A stretch of 64,000 nt of DNA from contig JADDMT010000015.1 of assembly GCA_021401465.1 (NCBI GenBank), forward strand, positions 124,001 to 188,000, in the 5' to 3' direction. The notes beneath the pieces are model-generated. The model was given only the letters and a program-made list of their open reading frames with translations, had not been told where the DNA came from and made no database searches. Origin of the DNA: Teratosphaeria epicoccoides. Its lineage: Eukaryota; Ascomycota; Dothideomycetes; Mycosphaerellales; Teratosphaeriaceae. The stretch's first letter is position 1; every line of letters begins with the position of its first letter. This document shows, one piece after another, positions 11,340 to 22,005 of this stretch. Made by a program: the position numbers and the translations under genes.

Positions 11340-11818
11340 GTGGGCGGTGGCGGATTGAAAGGGGTGATCGATTATGGCTGTTGTCGCGATGCGGGCCATC
11401 GAGCAGGCTTTTTTTCCATCCATGACGGCTTGAAATCTTGCGCTGCACACGGCTTCATCTTCGCACACGCACGATGCATGGGAGTAGGTAGGCTGAGCGT
11501 CGAGGCACGTGCAGTGATGATCGTGGCGATCGGCGGCCTGATCTAGAGAGCGACTGTGAATAAGGTATAGTAAATAGCCAGGTCTTGGATCAGCACCCTG
11601 CATCCCTCGCGGCAGGTGCAGCCCCTGACGCGTTTCGATCAAGAAGCACGCCTATGAGCTGGGAGTTGGCAAGAGGTGTGTCTGAGACATTAAAGCCCAC
11701 AGCCTTCGATTGAGAATTATGTACATTCATGATCTGGGACCAGGTGATCCATCCTGTTTTTTGCATTACACATCATACGCTGTGCATCCGCGTCTTCACC
11801 ACCGGGCACTGAAACGAC
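11340..11818. other. Intergenic spacer, convergent gene ends
   Basis: This 479-bp interval between the NmrA-like gene and the GH3 gene shows nothing beyond probable 3' UTRs. Confidence 0.4.
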
Positions 11819-14763
11819 CTACGACCTTCTCATGTAGCCACCACTCCACGAGCCCGCTTGCTTGACGTAGCCTGTGGCACTCGCACCAGTGCCCGTTGGA
11901 TTCGGAGTCGTGCTATTGCTCGACGAAGCGGACGAAGTACTGCCGGTTGCGCCAACGTTGGACAGGTCGAGCGTTGTGCTGAGCGGCAATTTGCGGCTTG
12001 AGCTGCCGACGTAGATGGTCTTTGGGTAGCTTGAGATGATCCTGACAGCATATTAGAAACAATCGTGCTCCACATGTAAAGGTATAGACTTACCAGTCCT
12101 GCTGCTCGGTGTTCCAGCTACTTAAATCCCTCCGCGTAATGTCGGCAGTAAAGGTCGCGCTGGTGCCAGGTTGAATACTGAGGCGCTCAAAGTTTCTGAG
12201 AACGACCTTCGGATCATTGGGGCCGCCAAGATTGGCGTACAGTTGCGCCACTTCGTCGCCCGCAATAGCGCCGGTGTTGGTAATCGTTGCTGTGACGGTG
12301 AACAAGACATCGTACAGCTCCGTGTTACCTCCTGGCGCCACGCTGGATCCAGCAGGGAGTCTGGGCTGTGGGCTGCTATCGTACGAGCCCGCCGGGAAAG
12401 TGTAGTCGATGCCGTACTCCGAATCACCGCTGGACGCTGACAGCGAGGTGCTATTGAGGTAAGGGTAGATGTACGCTTGAATGCGAGTCAGATTCGCTGG
12501 GAAGACGTAATCAGCAGAGTTGTTACTAATGGTGCCGTATGTCGGTGCGGAGCTGGTGTATCCGCTGGTTGGCGTGTATGCTTGCACCGCATGAGATTGG
12601 ACTTGCAAGTTGGAGTACGAGAAGTTTGTGTACGAGAGGCCAAAGCCGAACTCGTAGATTGGAGTCTCGCCCTCCTTGTCGAAACCGCGGTAGTCGATGT
12701 AGACGCCCTCTTGGAAGTCGTCTTGCGGGCCGAGCACGCCATTGTTGGGTTCGTACAGCACATCGGTACTGTAGTGGCCACGGTACGCGCCCCATGTGAA
12801 AGGCGTCTTGCCGCCAGGATTGACCTTGCCGTACAGAATGTCTGTGATCGAATTGCCAGACTCCTGGCCCGGAATTCCAGCCCAAACGATCGCAGTGACG
12901 TTAGGGTTCTCATAGAAGGAGTCGACCAAGACTGCTCCAACAGTGTGCATTACAACGACTGTGTTGTTGCAGAAAGCAGTAACGTTGCGGATCAGGTCAT
13001 CGCCATTGTGCCACAGCGTGAGGTTGTTGCGATCACCTTCGTTGCCGTCGACGATAATGTAGCCCTCACCAGAATCAGAGTTGACAAACACGATCGACAC
13101 ACCATTGACATCCGGGACGCGGCGGGCCAATGCATCGATCTGCGTGTAGGCATAGTCGTCAGTCACTCCCTCGATCGAACCGCCCTGGCTGAGCACTTGC
13201 TCTTTGATCGCCTCGAGGGGAGTGATCAGGTAAGGAAAGTTGGCGGTGCCGGAGCCCCAACCCATCGCTAGCGTCCCATTGTCGCAACCTCTGTCAGAGC
13301 AGCCGTTGGGGCCGTACTGATTCTCGCCGGCATCAGATCCGAATACAGCCGTGAGCTTCTCCTTGCCAGTAAGCGGAAGGACGCCATTGTTCTTGAGCAA
13401 GACTGTACCTTTTGCGGCAGCCTCCCGAATGTTGGCCGCGTGCTCGCCGCGAACGTTGACATGCCAATTGACCTGCTCGTAGTTCTGCTGAGCAAAAAAG
13501 TGCTCGAATCCAAAAGTGTCCAATGTCCATGCCGAAAAATTTGGCGCATCCGGCACCTGATTCGCTTCTCTATCGACGTAGTACCAGGCAGCAACGATAC
13601 GAGTGGCCATGTCGTCAAGACGCCACTGCGGGACGGTGCCGTTGAGTACGGCGATCGTGAGGTTGGTGCCCCAGTAGGTAGTACCGCTGTCGAAGGCTAT
13701 GTCTCCTGGCATGGACATGTCCATGCCCGCCAAGGCACTCGAAACGCCCGAATGATGGGCACCCCAATCAGATACCACCGCGCCCTGGAAGCCCAATTCG
13801 TTCTTCAATAGGTAGTTGAGGGTGTACGAATTCTGACATGCGTAGCTGTTGTTGACCTGATTATAAGAGCACATGATATTGGCGGTGCCAGCGCGTACTG
13901 CATCGGCGAAAGGCCACAGATAGAGCTCGTGCATGGTTACGTCGGCAATGTTGGCGCTGATGGCTGCCGTCAAGTAGGTTGGCGGTGCTCCCTGCCGAAA
14001 ATGCTCTTGCTCGTTGCCAATGTAATGTTTTGTGCATGCCATAACGCCTGCTGCTTGTATCCCCTTGACCGTTTGAGCGACTGCTATTCCGGACAGCACT
14101 GGATCTGGAGCAAATCCTTCCCAGTTACGACCGCCTTCAGGCGAACGCCCAATTGGGCCAACGACAGGTCCAAGTTGCATGTCCTGCCGGCGGAGCTTTA
14201 GTACAAGGACGTATCACACGCATGACACGAGGTTTCTCCCATGTCGAAGGATACTGGATCATAAGGTTCATGCTTACCACGCCCTTGCCCTTGTGCTCGC
14301 TGCCCATGTCGTACCCTCTCTGATACATAAGCGCGCGGTCCCATGTTGCAGCAATCGTCACACCAGCGGAAAACGCCGAGTTGAAGTCGGTGTCTCGCAC
14401 GCCAAGAGGCGAGTCTTGGAGGCATAGATTCTTGAAACCGAGTCTGGGTATAGCGCCAGTATTACCCACGCACTTCTCGCTCTCCCATCCAACACCCGTC
14501 GTCAAATTGACCTTTTCGGTCAAGGTAAGCTGCGAGACAAATGCTCTCGCCTGGGCGTAGGCCTCTGCCCAGTCTCCCAGGCCTTCGCCCCACGGAGAAG
14601 GATAGCGAGGCGGGGATGTCTGGTTGGTCTGCGCGCCTCCGTCGGCGACGGGATCGGTCGCGTTCGGATAAGTGGTGTTTGGGAATGGCGTTCCAGGCGG
14701 ATCGACCTGTGCGACGGCCAATGGCAGAGCTGCCAGCACGGTCACCGCCGTCCGCGAAAACAT
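11819..14763 (-). CDS. Secreted GH3 beta-glucosidase
   Basis: Three exons (14763-14278, 14183-12094, 12041-11819) encode 932 aa. A signal peptide MFSRTAVTVLAALPLAVAQ (1-19) indicates secretion. The GH3 (beta/alpha)8 domain contains KVNLTTGVGWESEKCVGNTG, LCLQDSPLGVR, the KHYIGNEQE substrate loop (Lys214-His215) and VVSDWGAHHSG, where Asp301 is the expected nucleophile. The second sandwich domain follows (GTVLLKNNGVLPL, VWAGIPGQESGNSITDILYG, GKTPFTWG). The fibronectin-III-like domain contains FGFGLSYTNFSYSNL and EVAQLYANLGG. The last exon adds a Ser/Thr/Asn tail ending GSWSGGYMRRS. Many N-x-S/T sites fit an extracellular glycoprotein. The family hydrolyses terminal beta-glucose from cello-oligosaccharides and other beta-glucosides. 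Both introns have GT-AG ends. No break or missing catalytic residue is seen. Confidence 0.95.
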
Positions 14764-15974
14764 TGTGGCTGCTGGGAAGAAATGGCCCGTCGCAGTCGAG
14801 CAGGAAACAATGTCTATGCAGCCGACGAAACGCGGGCGTGGGATGTGCGTGGAGATTCATGTCCGGGAAGAGACGCGGCGGTCGTCTTATGCTCACGAGT
14901 CGCGATGCATGATGGCCGTCAAAGGCTAAATGACGCCCGTCTGTGGCGCGCTGCTTCGGTCACAGCTGGCGAGCGGGTTCTGCGCCACAAGGACGGTGAG
15001 CAGACGGTCCCCGTTCCCCGCTTCCTGCCATCATCCATCCTCCATCGTGCCTGCCTCAGCGACAACAAATTCCCCACACTTTGCGCTCTGATCTGTCGCC
15101 GAGAAGATGCCCTGATCACGCATGCTGAAGCGCGAGGAGTCGTCTTATGTACAGGGATCCCATGTCTTGAAGCCCTGACCTTGCTCCAACCAGATACAGG
15201 CAGCTACAGTAGGCAGCTACAGTAGGCAGCCTCTGCATCTCTGATACCCATCCAGCGAGCCATTCTCATCGCACATTCGCATCTACCTACGGAGTACACA
15301 GTCCCCCACCCACATCTCGTCACGGTGGTGCATTATCCCTGGACCAGTTGTGCTCGTCAATCGCGGGTAGTGCATGCTGTGCGGCGGGTTGCACAGCTCC
15401 CACCACGATGTAGAGAACCGCCGGACCTTTGAACCACTGCAGGCAGAGGCGGCAGGTCGTCCGCTGTGCCCAGTCGGCTCATCCGCCGGCACTCGGCGTT
15501 CAACGTCGTCCTTTCTCCATGGACCTTTTCCCTCGGCAGCCTCACCAGTTCTTCCACCACACAGACTTCGACGAATTCCCGAGGGAGCGATCCACCCGCT
15601 GCTGCGCTTCTGCAGGTCCAGAAGCCAAACTCCGACGCAGCTCTCCATCTCAATGGTTTCTGTGGCGCTGAACCAGGCGCTCGACAGCCTCAATAGAAGC
15701 AGTCAACTACGTCAACAAGCTACTATCATATCTAAAAGCAGTCAGCTACCCGCAACACGCCTTGCCTCCCATCAAAGCGGGTGTTCTTCGGCCTGCATGC
15801 ATATCCTTGTCCGTTTACGCCGACGCCGCCAAGCAAGCCGTGCACCTCAGATGGGCCGAGCCGTGTTGCCTGGGAGCTCACGCTGTCGCTCGGCCAAATT
15901 CTCGCATCAGCAATGCCTACGTCACGAGAGTGATCCATCACTGACTAGCGTTCGTGAGTGTGATGTTATTGTCT
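14764..15974. other. 1.2-kb intergenic region
   Basis: Upstream of the GH3 gene. Near 15200-15232 there is a short tandem duplication of a GGCAGCTACAGTA unit. No coding frame with family features was found; this interval presumably holds the GH3 promoter. Confidence 0.4.
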
Positions 15975-16512
15975 AACCTGCAAGCCGAATCAGCTGGACC
16001 GGGCACCTTTTCTCGCCGTTCCGCCAAGCAAGACCGGCGCAACGCGTCCCAGAGAGGGGTACGACAAGTGCATGCTTGCCGTTATTGTCTGTCTTGCCGA
16101 TTCGCACCATCAACCGACGCGGAGATCGTCAAGTCCGTGCCGATGGGGCAAGCTCCACCTCCACGACGAAGAGCCCATCAGCCCACCATCGCCATTCTTA
16201 CCTTTCCATTTCAATCCTGCCAGCGCACCGGGGTCAAGACAACGGCCGCGAGACGATTAGTAGTTGGGCCTTGCGCCAGGCGTTTCACAGGGCTGAACTG
16301 CACAGGATCGAGCTCGCGGCTTTTAGATGGAACACCAGGGCCGCAGGACTGTCCGAGCGTCTGGGCTTTGTCCGTCAGGGTCGGAGAAGAAATCATTTCT
16401 GGTATGATGGGCGGTTCCAGGACACGGTGCACCTTGCTACGCTGCAAACTGAGTCGCGCCCGCCGGACTGCATCAAAGCATCTGGCGTTCCTTATGCTGA
16501 GATTAGCTGATG
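15975..16512 (+). pseudogene. GNAT-family N-acetyltransferase pseudogene with frameshifts
   Basis: The 3' part (about 16185-16512) reads as the acetyl-CoA-binding half of a GNAT protein: a SYLSISILPAHRGQDNGRE motif-A strand and loop (R/Q-x-x-G-x-G-like), SWALRQAFHRAELHRIELAA, FRWNTRAAGLSERLGFVRQG and FWYDGRFQDTVHLATL. These correspond to motifs A and B and the usual 'N..A..LYEKLGF..EG....' end. Upstream similarity continues in other frames: MLAVIVCLADS, then GKLHLHDEEPISP, then the motif-A frame, so at least one and probably two or three single-base shifts break it. No GT-AG intron repairs these joins and no good start was found. There are no TAG-type stops here, so the decay is indel-based and unlike the right half of the window. 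Likely a dead copy of a fungal acetyltransferase of the L7/L12-modifying type. Confidence 0.7.
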
Positions 16513-16553
16513 CTTGAAAAATTCAAAGAGACGGTGGGGCTCTAGAATGACTG

Positions 16554-19379
16554 CTAGCGTACACCACAGGTGCATCTGCAACCTGGCACGGGACACATGT
16601 CATGCTTTTGGAACCACTCCTTCGCGTGGTTAGCATGGAAAGCGTGGCTGCAAGAAGCACAAAAGCTCAGAAAAGCAGCCATTATCTCGTCGGGTGTCTC
16701 TGCCACGTCTTCCGATTTCGCCGCGACTGTAGGTGTACCAAGCCAATGTAAGCATATTGAGCATCTTGGCAAATGTCTGCCGCAAGTCTGGCAAATGGTC
16801 CCGTTGAATGCAGCTGTGCCAGCGGTCTTCGATGACTTCTTGTCGATGCGGTGTGAGGTCTCCGCGCCTAACGATCCTTGACAATGACCGCATCGTAGCT
16901 TGATCTGCTTTGGCGGAGGGTCGACATAGCGGCGTCCGTCTTTAGCTCGCGCTAATTGGCTATGGTGGACGTGGAACTTTGCCCGCTCCGACAAGGCTCG
17001 CCAAGACAGCATCTGCGTACAGTATGTCTCTTTCCACATCTCCCAGCGCAGGTCGTCGACATACCGCGGGTTCGCATACGCGGTCGCGAGGACCGCAGTT
17101 TGTAGGTCATTTGTCTTCGTGATATAGGTCTGGAAGAGGTTCATCGCCTGCTCGGTGAGACCAGTGAGCAGGATGCCTTCAAGATCACCATTCTTGACCG
17201 CACGGGCTGTCTCGGTCTCGATGAAGCCGTTGAGCTCAGTATCGTTGAGATACTTCAGGCCGAGGGCGACACGATACCCAAGATGGAGGTAGTTTGTCTT
17301 CATCACGTCACGCCAATTACCCGTGGTCAGAAACGTGAGCAAAGCCTTCAGCGCCGGCTCCTCCGTATCTGCTGCCATCCACAAACACATTTCCCGTTGC
17401 TCGTCGTTGATGCCATCCGAAGCAAGCAGTGCTCCAAGTCCAATGTTGGGAATGGTCTTTCCCCTAATTAGCGTCCTGAGAAGATTCACGGCCATTTGCT
17501 TGTAGCCGTGAAGCACAGCCTGGACGATAGCCTGGTAATACAACCCGCGATCGATGAGTTCTTGGCATTCTGCCTCGAGAGTCTCAACGGTGAATTTCCA
17601 GCCGCACACGGCTAGGCACAGCTGTCGAAGCTCGGGAAACTGGGTGCGCTCTCCTTCGAAAGCAGGGAACTCTCTCTTACCATTGAGGCCTGATACCGCA
17701 TTGCTGAAAGACGTTGGGAAGAGCGAGAGCGTGCGCCTCCTTTCATTGCCAATCGTTTCGGTCCAAAACCCAGACACGCCAATGTAGCTCAGGTCGAGCG
17801 CTGCGTACATCATACCTTCGTGGGCTGCCAGCTCTCGGAAGCGATGCACGATTTCCCACAAGCGTTCAAGCTGCCAGTCGCCAGCGACTATGCTCATGTT
17901 CTTGTGACAATCCCAAAGGTACCCGCGTTTGCATCGCTCTCGTTGGACTGTGCTCGAAGCTAGCAACCTGCCAACGCGCGGCGAATCCAGATTACAGTGC
18001 AGCATTTGTCCTTCCGGATCAAGAATGAAGCTTGTTTCTGGGTCATATGTCCGAGGTCCAAAATCTTCTGCTGCATCTTGGCTACCCTGGTGTTCGTAAG
18101 GTGCATCTGACTTACGACGTGTTGTGAAATCGTGTTTGCACTCCACTATTGAGAGTTCCTCGAAACCAACACTGAGGTCTTGTCGCGCGGTGATCTCCAC
18201 GTGAGGGCTGGAAGTCGGGACTCGTAACAGCTTGACTTCGCGCTCGGGCGTGAGCATCATAGCTGCTTGTCCAGTGCGCGCGGCAAGGTCGTTCGTCCAA
18301 TCGAAGGCGATGTAATCCCTACTGATAACATCATTCTCCTCATCGAACTGTCGAGCGCTCAACACGGTCCTGCTCTGCGACACATAGCGATTGCTACGCC
18401 AGGCTGTCCCTCCATAGGGGTTCGCTTGTAGGTACTCGGATGATTGCACGTCTGATGTCGGTCCTTCAAGCATGTCAAGAACTCTTAGCTCGCCAGCACT
18501 CGAGTAAATGGCAAGGCGTCCTCGTCGCAAACCGGAGTAGCGCAACGTCCATATGGAAGAATGGCCAGAACCTTCGATTGCTGGCGAAAGATTGAACACG
18601 GCGCTGCTATTGGAAGACGCAGTCGCGGGCTGCATAATCCAACGCTTATCCCATACCGCCACAGTGGGATCATTCGCGCCGCCCGCGGACGCAAAGTAGT
18701 TCTCGTCCAGTGGATCTATGGCAATGTTGCTCACATTACGGGTGGCAGCCTGAATGTTGCCGCTGCCTCCAAAATAGCCATCTGTCGATCCGTGCATGAT
18801 TAGTAGGGGATTGGCGGCGTACTTGCAACAGCTCTTACCTCTCAAATCATACAGCCTGACAAAAGCACGCTGCGTGCTTACCACAAGCTCCTGCGGCTGG
18901 GTTGAGAAGAAACGAGCACTTGACACGACCTCGGCAGCGCACAGCCGTCGCACTGGTTCCTGAGAGCTGGCAGAGTCCGCGTTGGTATCGAATATGTTAA
19001 GACATACGTCAGATCGCGCTCGATCCAGGGCAACTGCAAGCCAACTCTCTTTCGAAAGCGCTATCGAGTTGCACTTCCTCTGCTGCTTGACCTTGAAAGT
19101 CGCAATAGCTTCCGAAGATCTTCGGTCGTTGGTCAGACTGACGAGACTTGCATTGCCAGACGTAAGTCCCAGTGCAACGACGGGCTCCTGGACAGGGGAC
19201 CACGCGAAGGCTGTGTAGTTGGGCAATTTCGTGCGCCGGGTCAATTCGTGGTATGCAAGATCCTTCCCGTGTAGCTTGTCGACCTCATTGAAGGTCAAGC
19301 TCGAATCTGCAACATCCAGCACCAAGAAACGGCGACTATCTCCGGTCGAATGAGGCGACCATCTTACAGTGGCCTCCAT
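16554..19379 (-). CDS. Sea4/Mios-like WD40-RING subunit of the SEA (GATOR2) complex
   Basis: A single exon encodes 941 aa from the ATG at 19379; in-frame GTG codons upstream are not used as the start. The N-terminal half is a WD40 propeller: RWSPHSTGDSRRFLVLDV, AFAWSPVQEPVVALGL, LYDLRGK, NIAIDPLDENYFASAGG and VAVWDKRW. The middle is alpha-solenoid with WETEW-like helices and TGNWRDVMKTNYLHLGYRVAL. The C-terminus has paired zinc-binding modules: CGHCQGSL, then CQTCGRHLPRCSICLHWLG, then CASCSHAFHANHAKEWFQ and CPVPGCRCTC. WD40 plus solenoid plus a C-terminal RING-like cluster is diagnostic of Mios/Sea4. This complex sits on the vacuole and relieves inhibition of TORC1 in amino-acid signalling. 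Divergent from the lipase gene. Confidence 0.9.
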   Translation of the reverse strand: MEATVRWSPHSTGDSRRFLVLDVADSSLTFNEVDKLHGKDLAYHELTRRTKLPNYTAFAWSPVQEPVVALGLTSGNASLVSLTNDRRSSEAIATFKVKQQRKCNSIALSKESWLAVALDRARSDVCLNIFDTNADSASSQEPVRRLCAAEVVSSARFFSTQPQELVVSTQRAFVRLYDLRGKSCCKYAANPLLIMHGSTDGYFGGSGNIQAATRNVSNIAIDPLDENYFASAGGANDPTVAVWDKRWIMQPATASSNSSAVFNLSPAIEGSGHSSIWTLRYSGLRRGRLAIYSSAGELRVLDMLEGPTSDVQSSEYLQANPYGGTAWRSNRYVSQSRTVLSARQFDEENDVISRDYIAFDWTNDLAARTGQAAMMLTPEREVKLLRVPTSSPHVEITARQDLSVGFEELSIVECKHDFTTRRKSDAPYEHQGSQDAAEDFGPRTYDPETSFILDPEGQMLHCNLDSPRVGRLLASSTVQRERCKRGYLWDCHKNMSIVAGDWQLERLWEIVHRFRELAAHEGMMYAALDLSYIGVSGFWTETIGNERRRTLSLFPTSFSNAVSGLNGKREFPAFEGERTQFPELRQLCLAVCGWKFTVETLEAECQELIDRGLYYQAIVQAVLHGYKQMAVNLLRTLIRGKTIPNIGLGALLASDGINDEQREMCLWMAADTEEPALKALLTFLTTGNWRDVMKTNYLHLGYRVALGLKYLNDTELNGFIETETARAVKNGDLEGILLTGLTEQAMNLFQTYITKTNDLQTAVLATAYANPRYVDDLRWEMWKETYCTQMLSWRALSERAKFHVHHSQLARAKDGRRYVDPPPKQIKLRCGHCQGSLGAETSHRIDKKSSKTAGTAAFNGTICQTCGRHLPRCSICLHWLGTPTVAAKSEDVAETPDEIMAAFLSFCASCSHAFHANHAKEWFQKHDMCPVPGCRCTCGVR

Positions 19380-19770
19380 TGACCCTCGTGTCACCACGGG
19401 ATGGCAGTGACATAGCTGGACTTCTTCTTCAGCGGCCCGTCCCTGACTTCGCCATTCCGAGACCGTAGGAATGAAATGCTCGTCACGTGAAGGTGATGTG
19501 CAGACGGAGCATGAAGTGTTTTGGGAGACGAGGAGCGGAGCATGAAGTGTTTTGGAAGACGAGGAGCGGAGCGCAATGTGTGGCTTCGGAACAGCTTAGA
19601 GCTACGCCACAGTCTTCGTCATTTTGCATGATTGCTCACCAAGACCTCCTGCACGGGCACGCCACGATCTGATCGGACCAGGTATATGCATTCTCCAACA
19701 TGTGAGAGATCAAATCTGTGACGAGCTCAGCCGTCGCAGGCTGAGCGATAGACCAGTGCAGACCCTCACG
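19380..19770. promoter_or_regulatory. Divergent promoter with a 31-bp tandem duplication
   Basis: These 391 bp lie between the Sea4-like and lipase-like starts. At 19506-19567 a 31-bp unit (GGAGCATGAAGTGTTTTGG...) is present twice in tandem with one mismatch. Otherwise featureless. Confidence 0.5.
19506..19567 (+). repeat. 31-bp tandem repeat, two units
   Basis: Units 19506-19536 and 19537-19567 are identical except for a G/A difference. Located in the shared promoter of two genes. Confidence 0.85.
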
Positions 19771-22005
19771 ATGTCGCCGTCCAACACGGCGGCCAGAACG
19801 CCACCACCACTTCCACCACGGCAGCAAAGCACCAGATCAATAAACGAACCCGCAGAAGAGGCATCTTCTCTGTACGAAGCAGTGGTGCCGGGTCCTGTGG
19901 GAAAGGAACCAATGTCACATGCAGATCCTCGATCGTCCTCACAGCAGTCACTGGTCCCTTCGGAGTCCAATCAGCAGAATAACCGCCGACGATTGCTGCT
20001 CGTCTACATTCATGGATTCATGGGCAACGAAATGAGCTTCCGAAGCTTCCCAGCTCATGTCCACAACCTTCTGACCGCCCTACTAGCCGACACTCATGTC
20101 GTGCACACCAAGATCTATCCTCGATACAGATCGCGACGGAACATCAGTTTCGCCCGAGATGACTTTAGCCGATGGCTGGAGCCTCATGAGGACGCCAAGA
20201 CAGATGTTGTACTGTTAGGCCACAGTATGGGTGGGCTGCTAGCAGCAGAAGTTGCGACTATGCCCTCAGGATCACCTGAACGTCAACCGCTCAAGCACCG
20301 GATCCTTGGTACTATTAACTTCGATGTGCCATTCCTTGGCATGCATCCGGGTATCATCAAAAGTGGCTTGGCAAGCATCTTCACGACCTCGGAAGAGACT
20401 CATGAAGACAAGTACTCTCCCGCAATAAGACCTGTCGATAATGACACAGACGCCGGACCGAGCACCGCTGAACTGCCTGTCGCGCCCCCGAACAGGGCCG
20501 ACACACTATGGACCCCGGGGAACTCAGATCCAAATTACAATCCATCGTTCAACAACGACGTTATATTGCCTGTGCGAAAAGGCTGGCGCAACGCCTGGCA
20601 CTTTGTCAGCAAGCATTCCGGCGATTTGAGAAATGCCACAAAGGCCCTGATGTCCTCACATATGGAGTTTGGCGGCGCGATGGCTAATTACAATGAGCTG
20701 AAGCTCAGGTACGCGCGCATACGGTCCCTGGAAGAGCAAAACGACGACGTGCGAAAGTCTGTCATCGGAGGCTCACAGACGCCACCAAGAATACGATTCA
20801 TCAACTACTACACCGCCAGTACTGGCAAGCCGAAGAGGCCAAAGCCTTTACATAAGCCCGACGAGAAAGGAAATGTGGCGGGCCTGTCGTCTTCGACTCT
20901 TGACCTTGCCTTAGATGTCCAACACTCTGCCTATTCGTCTCGATCGCCTTGTCCAAGCATTGCCCTTGAAGAAAATCCTACAGCCGGCCCGGTCATCAAA
21001 GGGTCTTCGGGACTTCCGTCAGCCGAAGATGCATGTGAAGATGGGGACTGGGGCAGTGCTGCCGAGACTTCGACGATACAGGAGACAGAACCAGTCGACG
21101 AGAGCCAGTCACTACAGAACTCCTCAGCGGCGCTCTCAATCACTTCGATTAAGTCTGACGCATTGTCGCTTCCGCCGGTACCAGATACACCGGACGCACC
21201 ACCGCCACTGGACTCTTCTTACATCCAGGACCCTGATACCAGAAAGCTGGTTGAGAAAGAGCACGCGCGTGCTGTCAAAGCTTACGAGCAAGCCGTCAAG
21301 GACCGCAAGAAAGCTATACATGAACGTGCGAAGTTGGAGGAGAAGAAGGGCAAGGCGGCGAGAAAAGAGGCTGAGAGAGCGGCTCGGAGCGCTGAGAAAG
21401 CTGCAAAGGAGGCTGCGAGGACGCAGCGGAAAGCCGAACTTGAGAAGTCGAATGTGGCGTGTAAGCGACGAGAACAGCATGCTGGAAGGGAGTTGACACA
21501 TGAGGAGAAAGAGGGGCTCAGACTGCAGCAGGAAAAAGAGAGAATGGAGGCAGAGAGTGGGCGGATGAGAAGCGAGCTAGACCCTATGCTTTCCCACAAG
21601 TTCGAAATTGCACGATCCATACCCAATACCCAGCTTGGCGAAATCGATGATTATGCTCCGACGCCTCCAGAGCTCTCGCCGCCATCTCCTTTGGCCTCTG
21701 ACCCAGCTACATCCGTGCCAGAGCCCTCACAGGTCGAGGGCAAAACACCAGAATCGAAGAAGGACCGTCGTTTCTGCGTCTTGCCGCCCAATGACTCTAA
21801 AGGTCAGGTCGATCCTTGCTGGGTCCGTGTCTTCATGGAGAATGTCGACGAAGTCGGCGCGCACTGCGGTCTATTCTTTGTGGACGAGCGGTACGAGAGG
21901 CTTGTGGGCGAGGTGGCGGTGAGGATCGAACGATGGGTGCTTGACGATCTGGGGGAGAGGAAGGCGGAGATGGGAAGGGGTCCGGGCGGCGTGGAACTAT
22001 ACTGA
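19771..22005 (+). CDS. Alpha/beta-hydrolase (DUF676-type lipase/serine esterase) with coiled-coil tail
   Basis: An intronless frame encodes 744 aa from ATG 19771, chosen over an upstream ATG at 19624 because the preceding 49 codons are composition-poor and not family-like. A Pro/Ser-rich leader (1-70) precedes the hydrolase core: LLLVYIHGFMGNEMSF (oxyanion-hole HGF at 81-83), VVHTKIYPRY, and VVLLGHSMGGLLAAEVATM with nucleophile Ser152 in GHSMGG. IRFINYYTASTGKPKRP lies at the end of the core. The rest is low complexity followed by a very charged coiled coil (about residues 490-605, rich in KEAERAARSAEKAAKEAA) and a conserved-looking C-terminus with FCVLPPNDSKGQVDPCWVRV and EVGAHCGLFF. DUF676-like enzymes act on lipids or esters; the substrate here is unknown. 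No transmembrane helix was seen, so a cytosolic or membrane-peripheral location is inferred. Confidence 0.85.
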   Translation: MSPSNTAARTPPPLPPRQQSTRSINEPAEEASSLYEAVVPGPVGKEPMSHADPRSSSQQSLVPSESNQQNNRRRLLLVYIHGFMGNEMSFRSFPAHVHNLLTALLADTHVVHTKIYPRYRSRRNISFARDDFSRWLEPHEDAKTDVVLLGHSMGGLLAAEVATMPSGSPERQPLKHRILGTINFDVPFLGMHPGIIKSGLASIFTTSEETHEDKYSPAIRPVDNDTDAGPSTAELPVAPPNRADTLWTPGNSDPNYNPSFNNDVILPVRKGWRNAWHFVSKHSGDLRNATKALMSSHMEFGGAMANYNELKLRYARIRSLEEQNDDVRKSVIGGSQTPPRIRFINYYTASTGKPKRPKPLHKPDEKGNVAGLSSSTLDLALDVQHSAYSSRSPCPSIALEENPTAGPVIKGSSGLPSAEDACEDGDWGSAAETSTIQETEPVDESQSLQNSSAALSITSIKSDALSLPPVPDTPDAPPPLDSSYIQDPDTRKLVEKEHARAVKAYEQAVKDRKKAIHERAKLEEKKGKAARKEAERAARSAEKAAKEAARTQRKAELEKSNVACKRREQHAGRELTHEEKEGLRLQQEKERMEAESGRMRSELDPMLSHKFEIARSIPNTQLGEIDDYAPTPPELSPPSPLASDPATSVPEPSQVEGKTPESKKDRRFCVLPPNDSKGQVDPCWVRVFMENVDEVGAHCGLFFVDERYERLVGEVAVRIERWVLDDLGERKAEMGRGPGGVELY

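Noticed and set aside
12477..13271. 264-codon plus-strand frame over the beta-glucosidase
   Set aside because: Antisense shadow of an unmistakable GH3 coding region.
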